Source: Clostridiales bacterium | Lineage (GTDB): Bacteria > Bacillota_A > Clostridia > Christensenellales > Aristaeellaceae | DNA length: 11,908 nt | NCBI GenBank assembly: GCA_012514855.1 | Contig: JAAYZL010000114.1 | Coordinates: forward strand, 1 to 11,908 | Reading direction: 5' to 3' | Part shown: piece after piece, positions 1-5,710 of the stretch | Layout of the letters: every line of letters begins with the position of its first letter | How positions within the stretch are numbered: position 1 is the stretch's first letter | Position numbers and translations under genes: made by a program | Notes under the pieces: generated by a model | Told to the model about the DNA's origin: nothing | Databases searched by the model: none | Seen by the model: the letters and a program-made list of their open reading frames with translations, nothing else

Positions 1-28
1 ACGCTCTATCCTGCTGAGCTACGGGGAC
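1..28 (-). tRNA. Partial tRNA (5' half only), probably tRNA-Arg
   Basis: Read on the minus strand, these bases give a 7-base acceptor strand GTCCCCG, then TA, a D-stem GCTC, the D-loop AGCAGGATA, the closing GAGC, and the first bases toward the anticodon stem. This is a textbook tRNA 5' half whose remainder lies beyond the left edge. The D-loop ending GGATA after TAGCTCAGC is common in bacterial tRNA-Arg, but the anticodon is not in the window, so the identity is an inference. A perfect consensus promoter lies 70 bases upstream. Confidence 0.85.
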
Positions 29-97
29 GTATGAAGTTCGGGGGGAGGCGATCGCCCCATCCCGCCGCGCCATCGCCGCACATGGCGAGCAACCGTT

Positions 98-126
98 ATT
101 ATACGGAGTTTGGCCGCATTTGTCAA
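98..126 (-). promoter_or_regulatory. Consensus sigma-A promoter of the tRNA
   Basis: On the minus strand there is TTGACA (121-126), a 17-base spacer, and TATAAT (98-103). Both hexamers match the housekeeping consensus exactly and the spacing is optimal. Transcription would start near 91 and give a leader of about 60 bases before the tRNA 5' end at 28. Such perfect promoters are typical of stable-RNA genes. Confidence 0.9.
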
Positions 127-358
127 GCGCGATATTGACTGGGTCGAGTGCGACGTTGCCCCGGCCAACAATCCGCGGAATGCTCCGGAACGGCCCGCGG
201 CCCGCGGCGATCGCGATCCCGATCCCGCCGGCGAAGCGCCCGGCGAACCCCCTTGGCTGTCTTCATGTAATTATCCTGTAATCTTGCGGAAACTTAACCG
301 TATCTTTCGACATTTCCGGCCTCATGCGCGCGCTTCGGGGCCGCCGTCGACTTCTTTT
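127..358. other. Intergenic stretch with no recognised feature
   Basis: Between the tRNA promoter and the diguanylate cyclase promoter I see no convincing gene. An 89-residue frame from 110 to 379 is rich in Pro, Arg and Ala, has no ribosome site, and begins inside the tRNA promoter spacer, so I do not call it. A short AT-rich patch at about 265-312 stands out from the GC-rich surroundings. It contains GATAAT on the minus strand but no good -35 partner. Confidence 0.5.
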
Positions 359-380
359 TTGACAAAATTGCGACTATAAT
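359..380 (+). promoter_or_regulatory. Possible promoter of the diguanylate cyclase, with odd spacing
   Basis: A perfect TTGACA (359-364) and a perfect TATAAT (375-380) lie just upstream of the GGDEF gene, but only 10 bases separate them instead of about 17. If TATAAT is the working -10, its -35 would be the poor TTCTTT at 352-357. If TTGACA is the working -35, the -10 would be TATACA at 384-389 with a 19-base spacer. Either way initiation falls near 387-397, which argues that translation starts at the ATG at 419 rather than at 389. Confidence 0.5.
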
Positions 381-418
381 GGTTATACATGGAAGACGTG
401 CGGACGGGGGCGTTTGCG

Positions 419-1540
419 ATGGTTGAGCGGCGGCGGATGTGGCTCCGGCTTGTTCCGGTGGCTCTCATTTTGCTGGCGGCGCTCGCCCTTGTCGCCCATT
501 CCGCGGCCGGATACGCGGAGGGGTTCCGCGCCGCCGCGGCGGTCGCGGCCGCGCTCGCGCTCACGATATGCGTCGGCCGGATAAAGCTCCGCTCGCTCCG
601 GGAAAACGCGCAGGGGCTCGCGTGGAGCGAGGAGCGCTACCGCATGCTCGCGGAGGCGTCCGACGAGGTGTTCTTCGAGCTCAACCTGCGCGACGGGTCG
701 CTTCTGGTCAGCCACAACTTCGCGCGGGTCTTCGGACGGCCGCCCGCCCGCTCGTTTGCCGAGTTCCTCGAGGCGCTCCACCCGGAGGACCGCGAGCGGT
801 ACGAACCCGTGTGGCGCGCGATTGCGTCGGGCGCGGAGGGCGCGCACATGGTCGCGGACATACGGCTTCTGGGCGGCGCGGGCGATCCGACGCGCTGCAC
901 GTGGTGCAGGATTCGCCTGCGCGCGCTCGAGGACGGCCGCGGCCGGAGGCGGACGGTCATCGGCAAGCTCGCCGACATCTCGCAGGAGCGGCTCAACTGC
1001 GAGCGGCTCGAGCGCAAGGCGCGCACCGACCAGCTGACCGGCCTTTTGAACCGCGCCGGGCTCGAGGAAAACATACGCAGGCGGCTCGCCGACCGGCGGC
1101 GCAGGCCCTGCGCGATCGCGATACTCGACGTCGACGACTTCAAGAGGGTCAACGACTTTTACGGCCACGACGCCGGCGACCGGGCGCTTCGCGCGCTGTC
1201 GGATCTGCTGCGCGCGCACTTCCGCGAGACCGACTTTGTCGGAAGGTTCGGCGGCGACGAGTTCATGGCGCTGATCGACGGCGTCGACAGCCTGGAAAAG
1301 CTCGAGCAGGCGCTCGCTCGGCTGCGCGAGGCCCTCGAGGGGCTCTGCGTGCCCGGCGTCCGCCGACCGCTGACCGCGACCGTCGGCGCGGCGCTCTATC
1401 CGTCCGCCGGGGACAGCTTCGAGGCGCTCTACAAAAGAGCCGACAGCGCGCTCTACGAGGCCAAGCGCCGGAGCCGGGGCGGCTTCGCGCTCTGCGACGG
1501 CCGGTTGCGCCGCATCGAAAGTCCGAACATTTCCGCGTGA
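419..1540 (+). CDS. Membrane-anchored PAS-GGDEF diguanylate cyclase
   Basis: Predicted 373-residue enzyme that makes cyclic di-GMP from two GTP at the inner face of the membrane. Two hydrophobic segments (about residues 9-29 and 36-53) anchor it. A PAS-like sensory region follows (about 70-190), then a GGDEF domain beginning at DQLTGLLNR (204-212). The catalytic signature is intact (RFGGDEF, with GGDEF at 278-282). The product-inhibition site RxxD is present as RETD (269-272), exactly five residues upstream, so the enzyme is probably active and feedback-controlled. An in-frame ATG at 389 would add ten residues, but it lacks a ribosome site and sits at the likely transcription start. The ATG at 419 has GGGGG eight bases upstream. 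What the PAS region senses cannot be told. The gene appears monocistronic, since the next gene has its own promoter. Confidence 0.9.
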   Translation: MVERRRMWLRLVPVALILLAALALVAHSAAGYAEGFRAAAAVAAALALTICVGRIKLRSLRENAQGLAWSEERYRMLAEASDEVFFELNLRDGSLLVSHNFARVFGRPPARSFAEFLEALHPEDRERYEPVWRAIASGAEGAHMVADIRLLGGAGDPTRCTWCRIRLRALEDGRGRRRTVIGKLADISQERLNCERLERKARTDQLTGLLNRAGLEENIRRRLADRRRRPCAIAILDVDDFKRVNDFYGHDAGDRALRALSDLLRAHFRETDFVGRFGGDEFMALIDGVDSLEKLEQALARLREALEGLCVPGVRRPLTATVGAALYPSAGDSFEALYKRADSALYEAKRRSRGGFALCDGRLRRIESPNISA

Positions 1541-1596
1541 CGGCACGTCCCCGTCCGTCTTATCCAGAACTTTACCGGCAGATTCCCGGATTTCTG

Positions 1597-1625
1597 TTGA
1601 CGCGCGCCGATGAAAAGTATACAAT
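1597..1625 (+). promoter_or_regulatory. Sigma-A promoter of the BMP-family gene
   Basis: TTGACG (1597-1602), a 17-base spacer, and TACAAT (1620-1625) each match the housekeeping consensus at five of six positions. Transcription would start near 1632 and leave a leader of about 57 bases containing GGAGG at 1674-1678. Confidence 0.8.
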
Positions 1626-1688
1626 AAACCCGTATTCGGCGGTAATGTTCGCCTTTCCCATCACAACGGACATGGAGGGAAGAACCCG

Positions 1689-2774
1689 ATGAAGAAGTTG
1701 TTTATCCTGGCTCTGACCCTGGCGCTTCTCTGCTCCTTCGCCGGCAGCGCGTTTGCCCGCGAGGCGATCCCGGCCGACGAGATCAAGGTCGGTTTCGTTT
1801 ACATCGGCGATCCCAGCGACAAGGGATACACGCTCGCGCACCACCAGGGCACGCTGGCCATGCAGGAAGCGCTCGGCCTGCGCGACGACCAGCTTCTGAT
1901 CAAGACCTTCGTCTCCGAGGACAGCGCCTGCGAGGACGCGATTCTCGAGCTGATCAACCAGGGCTGCAGCGTGATCTTCGGCAACAGCTTCGGATTCGGA
2001 ACCTACATGGCCGAGATCGCCGAGGAGTACCCGGAGGTCGTGTTCCTGCACTGCTCGGGCGCCCTCAGCAACGACGTGAACTTCGCCAACTACTTCGGCA
2101 AGATCTGGGAAGCGCGCTACCTGGCCGGCATCGCCGCGGGGCTGCGCACCGGGAACAACCACCTGGGCTACGTCGCCGCCATGCAGATTCCGGAGTGCAT
2201 CTACTCGATGGACGCCTATTTCCTGGGCGCCAAGAGCGTGAACCCGGACGTCACGATGGACGTGCTGTTCACCAACACCTGGTATGACCCGACCGTCGAG
2301 AGCCAGGCCGCGAAGGCGCTGATCGACATGGGCTGCGACGTGATCGCGCAGCATCAGGACACGACGATGCCCGTCGCCGCCGCCGAGGAAGCCGGCGTGT
2401 GGGCGTGCGGCTACAACGTCGACATGGCCGAGGAGGGCCCGAACGCCCACCTGACCGCCCCCATCTGGCATTGGGGCCACTACGTGACCGAGCAGGTTCA
2501 GAAGGTCATCGACGGCACCTGGGAGCCCGTCAACTCCCTGGGCGGCATGGCCGAGGACTGGGTCGACATCGCGCCCCTGACCGCGAACTGCGCGGAGGGC
2601 ACCGCCGGGGCCGTTCAGGCCGCGCGCGAGGGCATCGTCTCCGGCAGCCTCCGGATCTTCTCCGGCGAGATCAAGGACAACGCGGGCAACGTCGTCGTCG
2701 CCGAGGGACAGGCGCTGACCGACGGCGAGATCCTCGGGATCAGCTGGTTCGTCGAGGGCATCAAGGTCAACTGA
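1689..2774 (+). CDS. BMP/PnrA-family ABC transporter substrate-binding protein
   Basis: Secreted 361-residue binding protein of the Bmp (PnrA, basic membrane protein) family, whose characterised members bind nucleosides for an ABC importer. The N-terminus MKKLFILALTLALL is a classic signal sequence with a likely signal peptidase I site after AFA (residues 21-23). The only early cysteine (C15) follows ALL, a poor lipobox, so lipid anchoring is doubtful even though most family members are lipoproteins. Family landmarks are KGYTLAHHQG (45-54), NYFGKIWEARYLAGIAAG (134-151), WYDPTVESQAAKALIDMGCD (198-217) and GYNVDM (241-246). Its own promoter and GGAGG site precede it, and a terminator follows. 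No permease or ATPase gene lies nearby, so it is an orphan component here. The ligand (nucleoside or another small metabolite) is inferred from the family only. Confidence 0.93.
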   Translation: MKKLFILALTLALLCSFAGSAFAREAIPADEIKVGFVYIGDPSDKGYTLAHHQGTLAMQEALGLRDDQLLIKTFVSEDSACEDAILELINQGCSVIFGNSFGFGTYMAEIAEEYPEVVFLHCSGALSNDVNFANYFGKIWEARYLAGIAAGLRTGNNHLGYVAAMQIPECIYSMDAYFLGAKSVNPDVTMDVLFTNTWYDPTVESQAAKALIDMGCDVIAQHQDTTMPVAAAEEAGVWACGYNVDMAEEGPNAHLTAPIWHWGHYVTEQVQKVIDGTWEPVNSLGGMAEDWVDIAPLTANCAEGTAGAVQAAREGIVSGSLRIFSGEIKDNAGNVVVAEGQALTDGEILGISWFVEGIKVN

Positions 2775-2817
2775 CAGCGGTTTTGCGGGGGATTTCCCCT
2801 TCAGGACATAAACGGGG

Positions 2818-2845
2818 CGGCGCGTTCGAATGGGCGCGCCGTTTT
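2818..2845 (+). terminator. Rho-independent terminator after the BMP gene
   Basis: A 7-bp GC stem (CGGCGCG 2818-2824 with CGCGCCG 2835-2841), a 10-base loop and TTTT (2842-2845) lie about 45 bases past the stop codon. The U tract is short, but the stem is strong. Confidence 0.65.
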
Positions 2846-2942
2846 GTCGCCCTTCGCGGGGTGGACGCGCCAAATTCGCGCGGGGCCTGCCCCCGTACTT
2901 GCACTTTTTCGCGCGCTTTGGAATAGATAGCCTTAGAGTAAC

Positions 2943-3120
2943 CGATGATTTAATGAGGTGGTGGATTTCCGAGGCGATTTTTCGTCCCCACGCGGAGCCA
3001 GAAGGGAGCCGTAGCAGCGCTACGGCGACCGGATGAGCGACAGCGGCGTGGTTTCCCAAAGGGAAACCAACCTTGTGGGGGCGGAAAAGCGACCGGCAGG
3101 CCATCCGCCGAATGAATCAG
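2943..3120 (+). repeat. Structured intergenic repeat, copy A (possible ncRNA or MITE)
   Basis: This 178-base stretch matches 11506-11653, including an identical 39-base block around the apical hairpin. It folds as a long nested rod. The outer helix is TGATTTA (2946-2952) with TGAATCA (3113-3119). Then come GGTGG (2957-2961) with CCGCC (3105-3109) and a continuous 14-bp helix of 2978-2991 with 3075-3088. The apex is GCCGTAGC (3008-3015) with GCTACGGC (3019-3026), flanked by GA/GA across the stem that could form tandem sheared pairs. This copy alone carries an extra hairpin (3049-3069). It lies between the BMP terminator and the Gin-like gene. I do not recognise the family. It could be a structured RNA or a non-autonomous mobile element with imperfect terminal inverted repeats. 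Confidence 0.75.
3049..3069 (+). repeat. Extra hairpin present only in repeat copy A
   Basis: TGGTTTCCC and GGGAAACCA form a perfect 9-bp stem closed by an AAA loop. The copy at 11506-11653 lacks this segment entirely and is about 30 bases shorter as a result, so the hairpin behaves as an optional module. Confidence 0.7.
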
Positions 3121-3156
3121 AGGTTGCTGAGGCCGTCAAGAATCGCGACGGGGGTG

Positions 3157-3321
3157 ATGGGCGTGTACTGCTGTTTCTGCAACGCGGAGCTGGAGGGGGT
3201 GCTCCCGAGGTTTCTGGCGCTTTGTCCCGAGTGCGAGGCGCGGCTGCTGGACATATCCCCGCTCAGGCCGGAATACCCGTGGTTCGTCGCGGCCGTCAGA
3301 AGGGCGCTGTTTGGGGTGTGA
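3157..3321 (+). CDS. Gin/CsfB-like anti-sigma-G zinc-finger protein
   Basis: Small 54-residue protein with two zinc-knuckle pairs, C5-x2-C8 and C23-x2-C26, followed by EARLLDISPLRPEYPWFVAA. The spacing CxxC...CxxCE, then an acidic/Ser-Pro turn, an x-P-x-Y-x-x-F/Y-V motif and a basic helix resemble the Gin (CsfB) family. Bacillus subtilis Gin holds forespore sigma-G inactive until engulfment. If this is right, the organism makes endospores. The start is uncertain. The frame is open upstream to 3073, but that part overlaps the structured repeat. ATG 3157 sits only two bases from GGGGG (3150-3154), and GTG 3163 has better spacing to it. Its stop codon abuts the shared terminator, and it converges on the acetyltransferase gene. 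The family call is by eye from a short sequence. Confidence 0.65.
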   Translation: MGVYCCFCNAELEGVLPRFLALCPECEARLLDISPLRPEYPWFVAAVRRALFGV

Positions 3322-3351
3322 AAAGGCCGGGCGCCGCGCGCCCGGCCTTTT
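3321..3351. terminator. Bidirectional terminator between convergent genes
   Basis: AAAAGGCCGGGCG (3321-3333) and CGCCCGGCCTTTT (3339-3351) form a perfect 13-bp stem with a 5-base loop. On either strand the GC stem is followed by a T run, so it can end both the Gin-like transcript and the minus-strand polymer operon. The first A is the last base of the Gin-like stop codon, and the acetyltransferase stop lies six bases to the right. Confidence 0.9.
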
Positions 3352-3356
3352 CGCGT

Positions 3357-4580
3357 CTATCCGACGAATTGATAATTCTCATCCCGCAGCATCTGCTGGC
3401 TGTACGCGACGATGACGATATCCGGCCGGAACTCCTCGACGAGCTCGGGGAACGTCCTGTTCGAGCGGCGCATGTCGACCGCGAAGACATCGCTCGCGAC
3501 GAGGGACAGGAACGCGCCGATCGGGGCGCTGTACGAGTCCTTCAACAGCAATATGCGCACGCGGGGGGCGGTGCGGTTTTCGATGTGCTCGTAGTTTTCG
3601 GTCAGGCCGTAGTCCATGTAGGCGCTGATGTTGTAGCCGCCGTCCCCGCGCTCGAGCTTGTCCCAGCGGACGACGGCCTCCTTGAACGAGCCCTCGCCGT
3701 TCAGCGTCTTTCCGAGGTAGAACGTCTCGCGGCGGATGTCGGTTTCGTAGGTCGGCCAGTAGACGATGATGTCGTCGGGCTCGGCGAGGCGGGTTCCGAC
3801 GCGCTGGCCGTACTTGCCCAGGAACAGCTTTTCATAGGTCTGGGTCGCGAAGCGCTCGGGGTCGATCCGCTCCGGATCGATCGGGAGCCCGGTCTTTTCG
3901 GCGGCGGTGCGCGCGATCTCCCGCGCCATGACGATCGCCGCGAGCGTCGTCCAGTGCTGGTCGGTCTTGAGCAGCAGCTCGTCGTAGGAATAGCCGGACG
4001 CGTTGAGCACCTCGCGGCTGTCGATCGTCAAGATGCCGCGCTCGCGCATCAGCCGCACGGCTTCGTCCGCGAACTCCGTGCCGTAGTCGAGCTTTTCGTA
4101 GCCCTCGGGGAACATGCCGTCGTCGTAGACGACCGGGTGCTCGTAGACGAACAGAAACGGCAGATCGGGGTCGAGCAGGTCCTTGAGATCGGCGATTTCG
4201 TCGACCTTCGCGGCCGCGGAGACGTTGCCCTGCAGGTCGTACAGGTGGCCGGTGTTGAGCCTTATCATCTGCGAGCCGCCGGTGGTGATCATCTGTTTCC
4301 CGAGCGCGTACTGGAACGCGGAGTTGACGTAGCCCAGTTCCTCCGACTTCCACAGCGCCGCGCCGAGCTTGCTCTCCAGGGAGCGCAGCCGCGCGTTGAA
4401 CAGGTCCATGCCGTTCCAGTGCTTGGGAAGGTAGGCCCTCAAATAGTCCATGCGACGAACGGCGTCGAAGATGTCGTCCCACTTCGTCAGAAGCGTCATC
4501 ACGCTCATCAGCGCGATCAACGCGACGAACACCACCGCCAGTATCCGGTTGATCTTCCCCTGAAAGGACGCGTGCCTCAT
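3357..4580 (-). CDS. AlgX/AlgJ-like SGNH-family O-acetyltransferase (DHHW type), membrane-anchored
   Basis: Predicted 407-residue enzyme with one N-terminal membrane segment (about residues 13-31) and an external catalytic domain. The signature KTDQHWT (205-211) supplies the Asp (D207) and His (H209) of the triad in the AlgX/AlgJ/DHHW family. LLLKDSYSAP (344-353) supplies the candidate nucleophile S349 near the C-terminus, in the usual order for this family. Relatives O-acetylate exported polysaccharides, normally with an MBOAT membrane protein that passes the acyl group across. No MBOAT gene is in the window. It is the last gene of the minus-strand operon, and its ATG overlaps the preceding stop as ATGA. 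GGGGGAGG lies six bases upstream, which fixes this start although the frame is open to 4808. The likely target is the polyol-phosphate polymer made by its neighbours. The acyl group and polymer are inferred. Confidence 0.85.
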   Translation of the reverse strand: MRHASFQGKINRILAVVFVALIALMSVMTLLTKWDDIFDAVRRMDYLRAYLPKHWNGMDLFNARLRSLESKLGAALWKSEELGYVNSAFQYALGKQMITTGGSQMIRLNTGHLYDLQGNVSAAAKVDEIADLKDLLDPDLPFLFVYEHPVVYDDGMFPEGYEKLDYGTEFADEAVRLMRERGILTIDSREVLNASGYSYDELLLKTDQHWTTLAAIVMAREIARTAAEKTGLPIDPERIDPERFATQTYEKLFLGKYGQRVGTRLAEPDDIIVYWPTYETDIRRETFYLGKTLNGEGSFKEAVVRWDKLERGDGGYNISAYMDYGLTENYEHIENRTAPRVRILLLKDSYSAPIGAFLSLVASDVFAVDMRRSNRTFPELVEEFRPDIVIVAYSQQMLRDENYQFVG

Positions 4581-5710
4581 TTCCGGCCTCCCCCGTCGAT
4601 CGCCCGGCGCAGCTGCGTCGAGCTCGTTCCCTCCGTATACGAAAAATAGATGATCTTTACGCCGAGCGGCGTGAGTTCCCGCTCGTAGCGGTTGAAGCGC
4701 TCGGTGCCCTTGTAGTCGCTGCCGACAAACAGCAGGTCGTAGTGAATCAGCTCGTGCATCTGGTCGTCCTCGTCGAGCGTCACGACGACCTCGTCGACGT
4801 ATTTGCACGCGGCGACGATCTCCATGCGCTCCTCGAGCGGTATGTACACCGGCTTGTCCTTGTGCCGCGAGGTCGCCGGGTGCACGCCGACGACGAGGTG
4901 GTCGCAGCGCTGCTTCGCCCGCCTGAGCAGGTTCAGGTGGCCGATGTGGAACAGGTCGAACGTGCCGCTCAGAAAGCCGATCCTGCCAAGGTTGCCGCCG
5001 CCGACCCTGCCGGACGCGCGCTTGTATTCGATGCTCTGCAGCGCGAACGCGCGCGGGTCCCTTTGACAGCGCTCGAGAACGTCCCTATAGACCTCGTCGT
5101 AGAGCGGGATGAAGCGCGTCTCGCGCGCCCACATCTTTTTCAAAATTTCCTCCGCGAGCGGGCGCACCGGCTCGCGGTTTTCTTTCTTGCCATCGAAGCC
5201 CGTGCCGCCGAAGTAGCCGGGGTACACGCCGAGTATGCGGTTCGGGCTCCCGGCGTCCTCGAGCTCCGCGTTCAGCGAATCGACGAGCTTTTCGACCGCG
5301 GCCTTCGCGGCCGCGTAGGCGGCCATCAAGGGCGACGGCAGCAGCCCCGCGATCGAGCCGAGCACCGCGCAGTAGAAGTCCTTCTTCTCCTTGAGGCTCG
5401 GGAACGCCCTGTGCAGCGCGAGCGCGACGCCCTCCGCATTCAGCCGGAACGCGCGGGAAACCTCCGCGTCCGTGAGCGCATCAAACGGCGCGACGCGGCC
5501 GGCGCCCGCGGTCACGATCAGCGCGTCCGCGTCCGTCAGCGCCTCCTCAAGGACGGACCAGTCGTCCGAGAGCATGTTGAATCGCGTAAACTCGAGGCCC
5601 TCCGGCTCCTCCCGCCCGAGCGCCACCACGCGGTCGCCCCGCAAAAGCAGCGCGTCCGCCATCGCCCGCCCGAGCCCGCCGGTTCCGCCCAATATGACAA
5701 TCCTTCTCAT
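4577..5710 (-). CDS. SDR oxidoreductase / TagD-like cytidylyltransferase fusion
   Basis: A 377-residue two-domain protein. The N-terminal half (about 1-225) is a short-chain dehydrogenase. It has the nucleotide-binding turn GGTGGLG (8-14), TAGAG (67-71) in the NAG position, the catalytic Ser in GSIAG (118-122), YAAAK (132-136) and a PG turn (164-165). The C-terminal half (about 243-377) is a TagD-type nucleotidyltransferase. It has GTFDLFHIGH (249-258, HxGH at 255-258), the ERMEIVAACKYVDEV helix (294-308) and YTEGTSSTQLR (358-368), the counterpart of TagD RTEGISTT. TagD makes CDP-glycerol from glycerol-3-phosphate and CTP. The SDR half probably supplies the polyol phosphate by reducing a keto precursor, as the SDR half of the IspD-type ribitol enzyme Bcs1 does. 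The gene is ATGA-coupled at both ends. CDP-glycerol, CDP-ribitol or another CDP-polyol are all possible products. Confidence 0.88.
   Translation of the reverse strand: MRRIVILGGTGGLGRAMADALLLRGDRVVALGREEPEGLEFTRFNMLSDDWSVLEEALTDADALIVTAGAGRVAPFDALTDAEVSRAFRLNAEGVALALHRAFPSLKEKKDFYCAVLGSIAGLLPSPLMAAYAAAKAAVEKLVDSLNAELEDAGSPNRILGVYPGYFGGTGFDGKKENREPVRPLAEEILKKMWARETRFIPLYDEVYRDVLERCQRDPRAFALQSIEYKRASGRVGGGNLGRIGFLSGTFDLFHIGHLNLLRRAKQRCDHLVVGVHPATSRHKDKPVYIPLEERMEIVAACKYVDEVVVTLDEDDQMHELIHYDLLFVGSDYKGTERFNRYERELTPLGVKIIYFSYTEGTSSTQLRRAIDGGGRK
4587..4594 (-). promoter_or_regulatory. Ribosome binding site that fixes the acetyltransferase start
   Basis: GGGGGAGG on the minus strand lies six bases before ATG 4580, inside the end of the upstream gene. 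It supports coupled translation through the ATGA overlap. Confidence 0.8.

Noticed and set aside
110..379. An 89-residue open frame on the plus strand upstream of the diguanylate cyclase
   Set aside because: It has no ribosome site, starts inside the tRNA promoter spacer, has Pro/Arg/Ala-rich composition typical of chance frames in GC-rich DNA, and runs into the next gene's promoter.
1536..1560. A small hairpin (GACGG with CCGTC) after the diguanylate cyclase as a terminator
   Set aside because: The stem is only 5 bp and no T run follows, so it is not a convincing terminator.
2899..2929. A possible promoter (TTGCAC and TAGATA) before repeat copy A
   Set aside because: The spacing is 19 bases and the -10 matches consensus at only three positions. 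A sporulation sigma-F match was also considered and fits poorly.
1572..3104. A 510-residue minus-strand frame across the BMP gene
   Set aside because: It is antisense to a gene with clear family motifs, its own promoter and a ribosome site. Its composition is that of a GC-rich shadow frame.
2943..3120. T-box or another known riboswitch as an explanation of the structured repeat
   Set aside because: I see no T-box antiterminator sequence (no TGGnACCGCG-like bulge), no adjacent terminator alternative, and no matching downstream biosynthetic or tRNA ligase gene.
3033..4649. A 538-residue plus-strand frame opposite the acetyltransferase
   Set aside because: It spans the structured repeat, the Gin-like gene and the bidirectional terminator, and it is antisense to the acetyltransferase with its KTDQHWT motif. 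It shows no domain signature.
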